This document shows, in pieces, positions 1-9,123 of a stretch of 64,000 nucleotides of DNA (within the stretch, counting starts at the first letter, position 1; each line of letters opens with the position of its first letter). The notes beneath the pieces are model-generated. The model made no database searches, had not been told where the DNA came from, and saw nothing but the letters and a program-made list of their open reading frames with translations. The stretch comes from Tenacibaculum sp. 190524A02b (GTDB lineage Bacteria; Bacteroidota; Bacteroidia; Flavobacteriales; Flavobacteriaceae): contig NZ_OZ038525.1 of assembly GCF_964036645.1 (NCBI RefSeq), positions 4,840,001 to 4,904,000 on the forward strand, written 5' to 3'. The position numbers and the translations under genes were made by a program.

Positions 1-131
1 CAGTAAAAGAAACAAGTAATAATTCGTTTAAAGAAAGCTGCAAAAACTTAGCTTGGGAATTGGTAGAAGAGTTAAATTTAACCTTAGATTTGCACAACCC
101 TATATGCTTATTAAAAGCTATTAAATTATAA
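1..131 (+). CDS. 3' end of an upstream gene (partial), unrecognised
   Basis: An open frame enters from the left edge and stops with TAA at 129-131, only 10 bases before the next start codon. The roughly 42 visible residues end in ...LLKAIKL. The tight spacing and shared strand suggest it is the preceding gene of the B12 operon, but the fragment is too short and featureless for me to name. Confidence 0.6.
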   Translation, partial: VKETSNNSFKESCKNLAWELVEELNLTLDLHNPICLLKAIKL

Positions 132-141
132 GGGAGAAAAT

Positions 142-1992
142 ATGACAGAACAAGTTTTAAAAGTAGCAATAGTTAGCTTTACAGATAATGGTTTGGAAAT
201 AGCCAAAGTGCTACAAAATGAATTTTATAGAAGTAGGATATTCACTACTAGATCTATAGAAGAAACTAAAGAGATGAAGCGTATTAGTTCAGCTTCAGAA
301 CTAATGGAAACTTCCTTTCAAAAATATGATGCTTGGTTGTTTATAGGAGCTTTAGGAATTTGTGTTAGAAGCATTGCACCTTTTATTCAGGATAAAAATA
401 CTGACCCAGCGGTGGTAAATATTGATGATCAAGGAAAACACGTACAATCTGTTTTAAGCGGTCATATTGGAAAAGCTAATGACTTAACTAAACAAATTAG
501 TAGAATATTACAAGCAATTCCCGTGATATCTACCTCAAGCGATTTACAAAAATTATGGAGTTTAGATACATTAGCAGAACAGTTCGCATGGAAAACTAGA
601 AGCTCCGTTGAACTGAATAAAATCATTTCCTTATTTGTAAATAGAAAACCAACAGCTTTGGTTTTAAAAGTTAAAGATAAAGGAACTGAGTTTTTAGAAA
701 AATCATGCCCAGATTTTGTTACTATTTATTACAGAATAGAAGATGTAGACATTACTGAGTATAACTTGTTATTGTATGTAGGTTATGAACTGTTAGACTC
801 TAAAATACCATCATTAGCTTTTTATCCAAAATGTATCGCATTAGGAAGTGGATGTTCAAAAGATATAGAGCCGCCATTATTTGAAATGGTTTTGCAGGAT
901 GAGTTACAAAAACAAAATATAGCATTTGAAAGTATATATGCATTAGGTTCGGCAGATATAAAGTCGGAAGAACAAGCATATTTAGACTTTGCATTAAAAT
1001 ACGAACTTCCTTTTGTTACCTATACAGGTGAGGAATTGAATAATGTTGAGGTAGCCAATCCGTCGGAAGTAGTAAAGAAAAAAGTAGGAGTTTATGGAGT
1101 TTCAGAAGCTTCAGTTGCACTTATTGCAGATTCAAATGAATGGCTTGTAGAAAAAACAAAAGCTACTACAGAATCTGGTAAAAAGTTTACCTATGCACTA
1201 TCACTAGTATCCGATTTTGAACGTAAACCAAGTATTGCTATTGTAGGAGCTGGTTCTGGAGATCCTGAATTGTTGACATTAAAAGGAAGAGCAATATTAG
1301 AAGTCGCAGATTGTATTTTATATGCAGGTAGCTTAGTTCCAGAAGAATTAACGCATATGGCCAAAGAAGGAGCTTTAGTACGTAATTCTGCTTCGATGAC
1401 TTTAGAAGAGCAAATAGAAATTATAGATACTTATTATACACAAGGAAAGAAAATTGTCCGTTTACATTCTGGTGATCCGTCTATATACGGAGCGATTCAA
1501 GAGCAAATGACCATTTTTGATGCCAAAGGATATGATTACTATATTGTACCAGGGATTTCTTCTTTTCAAGCAGCAGCAGCCTATTTAAAATCTGAATTTA
1601 CAATTCCTGAAGTAGCACAAACCATTATTTTAACAAGAGGAGAAGGAAATACACCAACACCAGAACATGAAAAAATTGCAGATATGGCAAAGTTACGTGC
1701 TACGATGTGTATATTTTTAAGCGCTGGTATTGCTAAAAAAGTGCAAGCAGAATTATTAGAACATTATCCAGAAGAAACACCATTAGCAGTATTGTATAGA
1801 GTGAGTTGGAAAGACGAACAAGTTTGGACAGGAAAGCTTACAGAACTTACTGAGATAATTAAAGAAAATAAATTAACAAGAACAGTATTAATAGTTGTTG
1901 GAGAAGCAGTTGGAGCACGTAAAAATCGTTCTTGGTTGTATGACGATAATTGGCATCATATTTTTAGAAAGAAACAAAAAATAACCCAATAA
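142..1992 (+). CDS. cbiG-cobM: CbiG-CobM fusion: cobalamin biosynthesis protein CbiG + precorrin-4 C11-methyltransferase
   Basis: A bifunctional corrin-ring enzyme of 616 aa. Residues ~1-340 are CbiG-like: GALGICVRSIAP, a conserved LSGH(I/V)GKAN segment and a C-terminal IALGSGCSKD block. CbiG opens the delta-lactone of cobalt-precorrin-5A. Residues ~367-605 are a class III SAM-dependent tetrapyrrole methyltransferase of the CobM/CbiF type (VGAGSGDPELLTLKG, YAGSLVP, HSGDPSIYGA, PGISSFQAAAA), which methylates C11. The product of the second half is the substrate of the first, so the fusion is logical. An AGGGAG stretch lies 8 bases before the ATG. It is followed by a terminator, so this transcript ends here and cobK starts a new unit. 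Confidence 0.93.
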   Translation: MTEQVLKVAIVSFTDNGLEIAKVLQNEFYRSRIFTTRSIEETKEMKRISSASELMETSFQKYDAWLFIGALGICVRSIAPFIQDKNTDPAVVNIDDQGKHVQSVLSGHIGKANDLTKQISRILQAIPVISTSSDLQKLWSLDTLAEQFAWKTRSSVELNKIISLFVNRKPTALVLKVKDKGTEFLEKSCPDFVTIYYRIEDVDITEYNLLLYVGYELLDSKIPSLAFYPKCIALGSGCSKDIEPPLFEMVLQDELQKQNIAFESIYALGSADIKSEEQAYLDFALKYELPFVTYTGEELNNVEVANPSEVVKKKVGVYGVSEASVALIADSNEWLVEKTKATTESGKKFTYALSLVSDFERKPSIAIVGAGSGDPELLTLKGRAILEVADCILYAGSLVPEELTHMAKEGALVRNSASMTLEEQIEIIDTYYTQGKKIVRLHSGDPSIYGAIQEQMTIFDAKGYDYYIVPGISSFQAAAAYLKSEFTIPEVAQTIILTRGEGNTPTPEHEKIADMAKLRATMCIFLSAGIAKKVQAELLEHYPEETPLAVLYRVSWKDEQVWTGKLTELTEIIKENKLTRTVLIVVGEAVGARKNRSWLYDDNWHHIFRKKQKITQ

Positions 1993-1996
1993 AATA

Positions 1997-2040
1997 AAAA
2001 GACAAATGCTTTTAGTTTTTGAAAGTATTTGTCTTTTATA
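1997..2040 (+). terminator. Rho-independent terminator after cbiG-cobM
   Basis: The inverted repeat AAAAGACAAATGCTTT / GAAAGTATTTGTCTTTT with an 8-base loop directly follows the stop codon at 1992. It separates the cbiG-cobM transcript from the convergent minus-strand genes. Confidence 0.75.
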
Positions 2041-2079
2041 ATATACATTAAAAAGTATACGATATTCACCTTAATTAGG

Positions 2080-2295
2080 TTATAAGTTTATATAGTTTGT
2101 TTTATTAGCTTCTTTAATTACTTTTTCTTCTTGTGTTAATGTTTTGTTGTTGGGAGCTAATGACCAGTCTATTTCCAACCCATTTTTTTTACCTTCTTTT
2201 CTAGATTCTTTTTTCATCATTTTCAATTCTTTTTTTTTAGCGCGTTTTTTTTCTTTTTCTTTTTTATTAAAAGTTATTTGAGATTTTGAAGCCAT
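2080..2295 (-). CDS. Small lysine-rich protein of the Bacteroidota cold-shock-associated type
   Basis: 71 aa, very basic, with KKEKEKKRAKKKELKMMKKESRKEGKK-type runs in the first half and a neutral second half. This lysine-rich segment resembles the N-terminal extension found in many Bacteroidota cold-shock-domain proteins, here as a separate gene downstream of cspA on the same strand. The function is unknown; RNA binding is plausible from the charge alone. A terminator between the two genes suggests separate expression. Confidence 0.6.
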   Translation of the reverse strand: MASKSQITFNKKEKEKKRAKKKELKMMKKESRKEGKKNGLEIDWSLAPNNKTLTQEEKVIKEANKTNYINL

Positions 2296-2467
2296 AAATT
2301 ATTTTTTAGTTAATAAAAATCCTGATAGTTTATTAAAATAAAGTAGGTTAACAGAACCTTGTTTTTAAAAAAAATATTCAGGAATATAAGTATAGAACTT
2401 AATAAAGTTTATTGAGGTGTTCTAAATGTAATTTTACGAGATGTAAAAACTACTTTATTAAGTATAT

Positions 2468-2507
2468 AAAGTGGCAAAACTATGTTTTAACAATTTTGCC
2501 ACTTTTA
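2468..2507 (-). terminator. Terminator downstream of the cold-shock gene
   Basis: A stem AAAGTGGCAAAA ... TTTTGCCACTTT with a ~14-base loop sits just past the stop codon of the minus-strand cold-shock gene. It is flanked by A/T runs, so it could act in both directions. Confidence 0.7.
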
Positions 2508-2522
2508 AGGTTAGGTTAAAAA

Positions 2523-2711
2523 CTATATAACTTCTACGTTAACAGCATTTAATCCTTTTTTTCCTCGCTCAGTCTGGTATTTAACCTTATCGTTCTCTCT
2601 AATTTCGTCAATTAAACCAGAATTATGAACAAAAATATCTTCACCAGTTGATGATGTAATAAATCCAAATCCTTTTGATTCGTTGAAAAACTTTACTGTG
2701 CCTTCTTGCAT
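2523..2711 (-). CDS. cspA: Cold-shock domain protein (CspA family)
   Basis: 62 aa, one complete cold-shock domain with both RNA-binding motifs: RNP1 KGFGFI (residues ~14-19) and RNP2 DIFVH (~25-29), ending VNVEVI. Proteins of this family bind single-stranded nucleic acid and act as RNA chaperones. The length is typical of the short single-domain form. It is unrelated to the flanking B12 genes. Confidence 0.93.
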   Translation of the reverse strand: MQEGTVKFFNESKGFGFITSSTGEDIFVHNSGLIDEIRENDKVKYQTERGKKGLNAVNVEVI

Positions 2712-3071
2712 CGTACTAAATTTTAAATTATAAATATTGTTTTGTTAAAGGAGAACTACTATAAACTTATATAGAACCATTAATATTAATAATTATATAG
2801 CAGTTAAAATGTTTTTAAACACTTAAAAAAATAAAGTAATGATGAAATAAAAAAGGCAAGAAGAGAATAAAACTCAAAAAACTAATTACTAAAATACTAC
2901 CCTAAAATTGAAAGGTCGTTCTACTTGAACGATGCAAAGGTACAATATTATTTATAAATAGGAACTATAACTATAGAATAACAGAGAAGAAATGAAAGAG
3001 ATTTAGACTTTCAAAGTGAAAAAATAAGTTATTTAATAATGGTTTTGTTTCTTTGTTGTAGACAATATAAA
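2712..3071. other. 360-bp intergenic region between divergent cspA and cobK
   Basis: AT-rich divergent intergenic DNA that must hold the cspA leader/promoter and the cobK promoter. CspA genes usually have long 5' leaders. I see a short dyad around 2913-2932 (GGTCGTTCTACTTGAACGAT) but no cobalamin riboswitch consensus and no convincing ORF. Confidence 0.4.
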
Positions 3072-3821
3072 ATGATTATGATTCTAGTTTTTGGAGGAAC
3101 TACAGAAGGAAAACAAGTAGCTTCATTTTTAGATGAACTATTATTACCTTATTATTATTCAACTAAAACAGAAGTATCTTTTATAGGAAAGGGAGTTCCA
3201 ATTTTTGGAGAAATGACAACTAAAAAAATAGAGGAGTTTTGTCATGAGAAAAAAATAACACATATCATTAATGCTTCACATCCCTTTGCAGTTGAATTAC
3301 ATGAGACAGTTGCTTCAATAGAAACTGAAATATCGTTAATTCGTTTTGAACGTGAGTTTACAAAACGAATATCCCATAAATTAGTAACCTATGTAAATTC
3401 TTTTGAAGAAGCAATATCTCTTTTTAAAGAAAAAAAATACCATTCTTTATTAGCACTTTCAGGGGTTCAAACTATAAAAAGATTAGCACCATATTGGAAA
3501 TCAAAGAAGACTTGGTTTCGAATTTTAGATAAGAATAGTTCACGAGCTATAGCGAGTCAAGCAAATTTTCCATTAAACCAGCTATTGTATGGGTATCCTC
3601 AAAATGTAAAAGAAGAAGTTTTGTTATATAAAGGGTTAGCTCCAGAGGTAATATTTACTAAAGAAAGCGGGGTTAACGGAAAACTAGATCAAAAGATTTC
3701 AGCAGCAATGGAAACTCAAATTCCAATCGTTATTTTAAAAAAGCCTTTGTTGTCAAATAGGTATCTTTGTATGAATTCTATAGAAGAATTAAATAAAAAG
3801 ATTACTGAATATATTGAGTGA
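3072..3821 (+). CDS. cobK: Precorrin-6A / cobalt-precorrin-6A reductase
   Basis: NAD(P)H-dependent reductase of the corrin macrocycle. The N-terminus MILVFGGTTEGKQVA is the family's nucleotide-binding motif. Later marks include INASHPFA (~residue 80), SGVQTI and a C-terminal FTKESG...KISAA segment. The frame is open to an ATG at 3039, but the extra residues do not fit the family, so I favour the ATG at 3072 (or 3078). The stop overlaps the start of cbiD by 8 bases, indicating translational coupling. Confidence 0.9.
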   Translation: MIMILVFGGTTEGKQVASFLDELLLPYYYSTKTEVSFIGKGVPIFGEMTTKKIEEFCHEKKITHIINASHPFAVELHETVASIETEISLIRFEREFTKRISHKLVTYVNSFEEAISLFKEKKYHSLLALSGVQTIKRLAPYWKSKKTWFRILDKNSSRAIASQANFPLNQLLYGYPQNVKEEVLLYKGLAPEVIFTKESGVNGKLDQKISAAMETQIPIVILKKPLLSNRYLCMNSIEELNKKITEYIE

Positions 3822-4914
3822 TTTACAAGAAATACCCGATAAACCTCTTCGGAAGGGCTATACAACAGGAGCTTGTGCTACAGCTTGTGTAAAAGGAGCT
3901 TTATTAGGACTAATTTCTCAGAGAGTACAAGAAAAAGTTACAGTACTACTACCTGTAGGAGAAATGGCAACGTTTTACTTAAAAGATGCTATAATTTCTG
4001 AAAGTAAAAGTGCTATTACAACTATTAAAGATGCTGGAGATGATCCAGATGTTACACATTTAGCTGAAATTACAGCAACAGTAGAATTCAATGATACAAA
4101 AGATATTATTTTTAAAAAAGGAGAAGGAGTGGGATTAATAACCTTACCTGGATTAGAAATAGGAGTTGGAGAACCCGCTATTAACCCTGTTCCTAGAAAA
4201 ATGATGACTACAGTTTGTAATAAAATTTTATCAGATTTTAACCTTATAGATAAAGGAGTCACTATTACAATTTCGGTAAAAGATGGGGAAAAACTAGCCA
4301 AAAGAACTTTAAATAGTCGTTTAGGAATTTTACACGGAATTTCCATTTTAGGAACATCAGGTATTGTAACTCCATTTTCTGCTGCGTCTTATATTGCGAG
4401 TATTCAACAAGGGATAGACGTTGCTTTAGCCAATAATGAAACTAAATTATTAATTAATTCTGGAGCAAGAAGTGAAAAAGCACTTCGAAGTATATTTCCT
4501 AGTTTTCCTGAAGTAGCTTGTATTCATTATGGAAATTGGATTCAGGAAACTTTTGAGAAAATTCACGATTCCAAAGAAATAAAAGTTGTGAATATGGGGA
4601 TTATGTTAGGAAAAGCCTCTAAATTGACACAAGGCCATACAAATACGCATAGTAACAAAACAAGTTGGGATAAAAACTTTATTTATAAACTAGCATTAGA
4701 ATCAGGCTATACTGAAGAAACTGCAAGGAAGGTTTTAGCATTAAATATGGCGGGTAGGTTGCAAGAAATTTTTACTTTTGATGTAGAAGAACCTTTTTAC
4801 CAAATGTTACTTCAAAAATGTTACGAACACTGCTATAAAATAGCATCAAACATAATATTAAATATATATTTAATAAATAATAATAATCAAGTTATACCTT
4901 ATAAAAAAGCATGA
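3814..4914 (+). CDS. cbiD: Cobalt-precorrin-5B C1-methyltransferase CbiD
   Basis: SAM-dependent methyltransferase specific to the early-cobalt (anaerobic) route. The family hallmark GYTTGACATACVKGAL is at residues ~15-30. GEGVGLITLPGLEIGVGEPAINPVPR follows at ~104-129, and MGIMLGKASKLTQGHTNTHS is near residue 270. The start is a TTG inside the end of cobK. A matching reductase precedes it and a metal permease follows. The last ~20 residues are Asn/Ile-rich and probably not conserved. Confidence 0.92.
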   Translation: MSDLQEIPDKPLRKGYTTGACATACVKGALLGLISQRVQEKVTVLLPVGEMATFYLKDAIISESKSAITTIKDAGDDPDVTHLAEITATVEFNDTKDIIFKKGEGVGLITLPGLEIGVGEPAINPVPRKMMTTVCNKILSDFNLIDKGVTITISVKDGEKLAKRTLNSRLGILHGISILGTSGIVTPFSAASYIASIQQGIDVALANNETKLLINSGARSEKALRSIFPSFPEVACIHYGNWIQETFEKIHDSKEIKVVNMGIMLGKASKLTQGHTNTHSNKTSWDKNFIYKLALESGYTEETARKVLALNMAGRLQEIFTFDVEEPFYQMLLQKCYEHCYKIASNIILNIYLINNNNQVIPYKKA

Positions 4915-5624
4915 GTTTTTTAAACTTTACAAGACCATTAATTGCAGGCGTTTTACATTCTTTTGAACCAGATCACGTTTCGGCAGTATCAGTTTTGGCA
5001 GCAGAAAATGCCATTAATAAGAAAAAAGTAACATTTAAAACCGTTTTTACAGCTTCACAATGGGCTTTTGGTCATTCTGTTACCTTATTACTTTTTGGAG
5101 GAATAGCATTAGTATTTAGAACTTTACTTTTATCATTCGTAGAAGATATCTCATATTTTGCTGAGTTAGCTGTTGGACCTATCATGATTTGGTTGGGAAT
5201 TACAGCGATCAGAAGAAACCATAAATTAAAAGACATGATGTCGGATCATAAAAAGATCGAAGAACACGAACATGATCCGAATAATATGATTCACTTACAT
5301 GGAAAATCAGGAGAGGAAATAGCTATGAATCCTATCAATAGATCTTTTTGGATAGGAATGTTACATGGTTTAGCAGGAACTGGAGGCGCATTAACATCTG
5401 TTTTGGTTATTAGTGCAAGTACAATTACTGAAGCTATTTGGATTTTAGTTATAGAATCCTTAGGGGTTATTTTTGCTATGGCAGCCTATAGTTATGTACT
5501 TATTTTTACCATGAGTCGATTTATTGAAAGAAACATGTCGATTTTTAAATGGTTAAATGCATCAATAGGAATTATTTCAATCATTATAGGATGTATTTGG
5601 ATTTATAAAACATTAATGCATTAA
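4911..5624 (+). CDS. Ni/Co permease-like integral membrane protein, probable cobalt importer
   Basis: 237 aa with about six hydrophobic segments. HSFEPDH at residues ~16-22 follows the H-x4-D-H metal-binding signature of NiCoT-type transporters, and MLHGLAGTGGA (~150) provides the second conserved His region. A His/Glu-rich cytoplasmic loop (EEHEHDPNNMIHLHG, ~104-118) could bind metal. The ATG overlaps the cbiD stop (ATGA). Its place between cbiD and a chelatase subunit supports cobalt as substrate, though the sequence alone does not exclude nickel. Confidence 0.75.
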   Translation: MSFLNFTRPLIAGVLHSFEPDHVSAVSVLAAENAINKKKVTFKTVFTASQWAFGHSVTLLLFGGIALVFRTLLLSFVEDISYFAELAVGPIMIWLGITAIRRNHKLKDMMSDHKKIEEHEHDPNNMIHLHGKSGEEIAMNPINRSFWIGMLHGLAGTGGALTSVLVISASTITEAIWILVIESLGVIFAMAAYSYVLIFTMSRFIERNMSIFKWLNASIGIISIIIGCIWIYKTLMH

Positions 5625-5626
5625 CC

Positions 5627-7285
5627 ATGCAACACAAAACTAAATTTCCCTTTACAGCAATTATTGGTCAAGATGATTTTAAGTTATGTTTATTGTTAAA
5701 CTTAATAGATCCAACTATAGGTGGAGTTTTGGCTACTGGAGATAAAGGCACAGGAAAAACAACAACAGTTAGAGCATTAAGTCAATTAATGGGAAAAGAT
5801 TTTCCGTTTATCAATTTACCTATAGGAGCTACTGAAGATAGAGTTTTAGGGAGTGTAAATATAGAAGCACTTATAAATCAGAAAAAAACAATTGTAGATA
5901 AAGGTTTGATAGCTAAAGCAAATCAGGGGTTTTTGTACATAGATGAAATTAACTTACTAAATGATTATCTGATGGACGTGCTTTTAGATGCTTCTTCTTC
6001 TGGAGGATATCATTTAGAAAGAGAAGGAATTTCACAATGGCTAGAAAGTAGATTTTGTTTAGTAGGAACTATGAATCCCGAAGAAGGAGATTTACGTCCG
6101 CAATTGAAAGATAGATTTGGGTTAAGTGTAAACATAACTACACCAAAAGATATTGCTATTCGAAAAAAAATAGCGATACAACGTTTAGATTTTGATACCA
6201 CTCCAACTGATTTTTATGAAAAACGAAAGGAACAAGAATTAAGGTTGAAAACAGAAATTCTATCAGCTAAACACAAATTAACAGAGGTAACACTATCTGA
6301 GGAGGTACAAAATGAAGCTGCTAAATTAACTATAGAGGCAAATGTTGAAGGAATGCGAGCAGATATTTTATTGTTAAAAACGGCAAGAGCTTATGCAGCA
6401 TTACTTAATCAAGATAAGGTTACTGTTGAAATGCTACATAGAATAGCAACGTATGTTTTACAGCATAGAAGCAAAGATTTTATACCACCTGAGTCAAATA
6501 ATGATAAAAAAGAAGGTGAAAATAAAGAACAAGAAAAACCTGATAAGAAAGATAATCAAACTCAGGGTAATAATTCTTTTCAACTACCTGAAAGTGTACA
6601 AAACGGATTAAAGTTTTCAATTACCCAAACCTCAAAAAAAAAAGAGGTAATATTACCTACTAAAACACTTAAAAAAACACCTTATATTGCAACACCATCA
6701 CCATCTATTGCATTAGTAAAGACAATTAAAAACTACATGGCTACGGAAAAGTTTACAGCAATATATAAGCAAGTAACCGAAAAAGCAGCTGCAAAAATTG
6801 TATTCTTACTAGATACTAGTGCTTCTATGGCGGTAGATAAACAATTAGGCTATGTAAAAGGTATTGTTCAAAAAACAATAAATAGGTATCCAACAAAAAA
6901 AGTAGAATACGCTATTATAACATTGGATAATTCGTCAGCAAAAGTTGTACAAGACTTTACAAGTGATAATGCGATTCTCAATAAAATAAGTCATCAATTA
7001 AGAGCCGGAGGAAAAACAAATTTAGGATGTGCGTTTTTTAAGGTTTTTGAATTATTGAAATCTATCAATAAAAAAGCAGTACAATTGTTTGTATTAACAG
7101 ATGGAAAAATAAATTCAGGAAAAGAAAATCCATTTGAATATGCAATACAATCCTATAAAACCTATTTGTCCAAGCTTAATAATACCACTATAATAGATAC
7201 CGAAAACGGATTTGTTAAACTTGGTAGAGCAAAATTATTGGCAGATACTTTAAAAGTTAATTACATTCCATTAACATCATTATAA
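5627..7285 (+). CDS. ChlI/ChlD-like AAA+ and vWA subunit of cobalt chelatase
   Basis: 552 aa. N-terminal AAA+ domain of the Mg-chelatase type: Walker A GDKGTGKTT (~39-47), IYIDEINLL-type Walker B, GTMNPEEGDLRPQLKDRFGL sensor region. A charged K/E/Q/N linker (~290-315) leads to a von Willebrand A domain with the MIDAS motif DTSAS (~397) and TDGK (~490). Chelatases of this type need an ATPase pair that loads metal through a large CobN/ChlH subunit, and cobN lies two genes downstream. The I and D functions therefore appear combined in one chain. Confidence 0.87.
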   Translation: MQHKTKFPFTAIIGQDDFKLCLLLNLIDPTIGGVLATGDKGTGKTTTVRALSQLMGKDFPFINLPIGATEDRVLGSVNIEALINQKKTIVDKGLIAKANQGFLYIDEINLLNDYLMDVLLDASSSGGYHLEREGISQWLESRFCLVGTMNPEEGDLRPQLKDRFGLSVNITTPKDIAIRKKIAIQRLDFDTTPTDFYEKRKEQELRLKTEILSAKHKLTEVTLSEEVQNEAAKLTIEANVEGMRADILLLKTARAYAALLNQDKVTVEMLHRIATYVLQHRSKDFIPPESNNDKKEGENKEQEKPDKKDNQTQGNNSFQLPESVQNGLKFSITQTSKKKEVILPTKTLKKTPYIATPSPSIALVKTIKNYMATEKFTAIYKQVTEKAAAKIVFLLDTSASMAVDKQLGYVKGIVQKTINRYPTKKVEYAIITLDNSSAKVVQDFTSDNAILNKISHQLRAGGKTNLGCAFFKVFELLKSINKKAVQLFVLTDGKINSGKENPFEYAIQSYKTYLSKLNNTTIIDTENGFVKLGRAKLLADTLKVNYIPLTSL

Positions 7286-7289
7286 AATC

Positions 7290-9101
7290 ATGGCAAAAGC
7301 ATTCTTAATAGCAGCTCCATGGAGTAATTCAGGGAAAACAACTATTACACTTGGTTTAGCTCGTTATTTTAGTAATGAAGGACTAAAAGTACAAACCTTT
7401 AAATGCGGTCCTGATTATATAGATACTATTCATCACACAACCGCTGCAAGGAATCCTAGTGTTAATTTGGATAGTGTACTAATGTCTGATGCGCATATAC
7501 AAGAAGTCTTTACAAAGTACAGTTCAGTAGCAGATGTAAATATTGTAGAAGGAGTCATGGGACTTTTTGATGGTGCAGAAAAAGATAAAGGAAGCTCAGC
7601 AGAGATTGCAAAAAAGTTAAATATCCCTGTAGTTTTAGTCGTAAATGCCAAGGCAATGGCGTATACTATTGCACCTATTTTACACGGATTAAAAACGTTT
7701 GATCCAGCAGTAAAAATAGCGGGAGTTCTTTTTAATTTTGTAAGAACAGAGTCACATTACGCATTTTTAAAAGAAGCTTGTGATTCTGTTGGGTTGACTT
7801 CTTTGGGGTATATTCCACCAAATGATGCTATAAAAATTCCATCCAGACATTTAGGCTTGCATATTGATACTTCTTTTGAAGAGGTTATAGAAAATGCTGC
7901 TTCACATATTGGTAAACATATCAAGGTAGATGTATTAATTAATGAAGTAGCTAGAGAGGTAGAGGTCATCAAGGGAGTTTCCAATGGGCTTTCCAATGGG
8001 TTTAAACCCATTGGAAAAATAGCAGTAGCTAAGGATGAAGCTTTCACTTTTACATATCTAGAAAATCTGAATTATCTAAAAGAATTAGGAGAAGTTACTT
8101 TTTTCAGTCCACTACATGATAATACATTACCTGAAGCAGATATTATTTATTTAGCAGGAGGCTATCCAGAATTGTACTTAGAGCAATTAAGTACTAATAC
8201 CCAAATGAGAGAAGCTATAAAAAAAGCTGCTGAAAAGGGAGTGAAAATTTTAGCAGAATGTGGAGGAATGATGTATCTAGGAAATCAAATAATTAATCAA
8301 GAAGGAATTTCATATCCTATGGTTGGAGTATTTGATTTTAGTACAACAATGGAAAATAAAAAACTACATTTAGGTTATAGAAAAGTTGTTTTTGAAGACG
8401 AAACAATTTGGGGACATGAATTTCACTATTCCTCAATAATGCAGGATGATTACAGTTCTGTAGCCGAAATATACACCGCAAGAAATAAAGAAATAAATAC
8501 CAAAGTATACTCCTATAAAAACGTTTTAGCAAGTTACATACACTTGTATTGGGGCGAAGGAAATTTCAATTGGTTTCCCAAGGGGATTAATTCCCTTGGG
8601 AAAGAGGAGAAAGATTACTATTTCGTAACCTTTGCCACAGCAAAATCAAGAATTTCAGATAGAATGGTGAAGTATAACTCAAGAAAGTTCATAAAAGAGT
8701 TAGATCCATTAATTTTTGAAACGGATGATATAGAACAAATGAGGCAACTATTTAAAGAAGCCTTTAAGAGATATGAAATGGATGTAGATTGTTTTAATAT
8801 TTTACCAGACCATATCCATATCTTGTTAAAAATAAATAGTGAAAAAGAACTAGCAATTCAGATTAAAAATTTAAAAGGATATACTTCTTATAAATTTCAG
8901 AGATTTAAAGAATGGGAAAAGGGAACTCAAAAAGTTTGGGTTCAGAAATTTCATAGAAAAAAGATCTCTAAAACAGATGGCTCAATAGAAAGAGTAACGA
9001 ATTACATTAAAAATAATCATTATAAACATCAAGAACGTTGGGGAGAAGAAATGAGTGAATTCATTGCATCTTTGATCCAAGGGGACTGCCAAGGGGATTA
9101 A
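7290..9101 (+). CDS. cbiA: CbiA (cobyrinate a,c-diamide synthase) fused to a C-terminal Y1/RAYT transposase domain
   Basis: 603 aa, where CbiA alone needs ~430-450. Residues 1-~230 are the ATP-binding amidase half (AAPWSNSGKTTITLGL, EGVMGLFDG). Residues ~250-430 are the type 1 glutaminase half with its Cys in ILAECGGMMYLG, ending at the family's usual LASYIHLYWGE. Without any stop the frame then crosses a REP-like palindrome and continues as a ~160-aa HUH transposase domain of the REP-associated type: DCFNILPDHIHILLKI (HxH metal motif), KVWVQKFHRK, and NYIKNNHYKH carrying the probable catalytic Tyr. The stop codon lies inside a second palindrome. A third palindrome codes for a VSNGLSNGFKPIG insert between the two CbiA domains. 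The synthase core looks intact. Confidence 0.88.
   Translation: MAKAFLIAAPWSNSGKTTITLGLARYFSNEGLKVQTFKCGPDYIDTIHHTTAARNPSVNLDSVLMSDAHIQEVFTKYSSVADVNIVEGVMGLFDGAEKDKGSSAEIAKKLNIPVVLVVNAKAMAYTIAPILHGLKTFDPAVKIAGVLFNFVRTESHYAFLKEACDSVGLTSLGYIPPNDAIKIPSRHLGLHIDTSFEEVIENAASHIGKHIKVDVLINEVAREVEVIKGVSNGLSNGFKPIGKIAVAKDEAFTFTYLENLNYLKELGEVTFFSPLHDNTLPEADIIYLAGGYPELYLEQLSTNTQMREAIKKAAEKGVKILAECGGMMYLGNQIINQEGISYPMVGVFDFSTTMENKKLHLGYRKVVFEDETIWGHEFHYSSIMQDDYSSVAEIYTARNKEINTKVYSYKNVLASYIHLYWGEGNFNWFPKGINSLGKEEKDYYFVTFATAKSRISDRMVKYNSRKFIKELDPLIFETDDIEQMRQLFKEAFKRYEMDVDCFNILPDHIHILLKINSEKELAIQIKNLKGYTSYKFQRFKEWEKGTQKVWVQKFHRKKISKTDGSIERVTNYIKNNHYKHQERWGEEMSEFIASLIQGDCQGD
7976..8017. repeat. REP-like palindrome inside cbiA
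   Basis: A half-site TTTCCAATGGG is followed by the perfect 28-bp palindrome 7990-8017 centred on TTTAAA (arms TTTCCAATGGGTTT / AAACCCATTGGAAA). It is read in frame as an extra loop between the CbiA ATPase and glutaminase domains. The arrangement (half-site plus palindrome, TTAA centre) matches the copies flanking the RAYT domain. Confidence 0.8.
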
Positions 9102-9111
9102 TCCCCTTGGA
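8574..9111 (+). mobile_element. REP/RAYT element inserted at the 3' end of cbiA
   Basis: A transposase domain bounded by two related palindromes: 8574-8603 (TTTCCCAAGGGG-ATTAAT-TCCCTTGGGAAA) and 9089-9110 (CCAAGGGGATTAATCCCCTTGG, 22 bp perfect, with a half-site CCAAGGGGACTG before it). REP palindromes flanking a Y1 HUH transposase are the classical layout of a RAYT unit. It sits between the last CbiA codons and the cobN start, 13 bp upstream of the cobN ATG. Confidence 0.75.
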
Positions 9112-9123
9112 ATTAAGAAAGTT

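Noticed and set aside
2712..3071. A cobalamin riboswitch upstream of cobK
   Set aside because: None of the conserved blocks (GCCACTG, AGTCAGGAGACCTGCC) are present; they occur only at 29955-30160.
3975..4346. 123-aa antisense ORF in cbiD
   Set aside because: It lies fully inside the conserved CbiD coding region.
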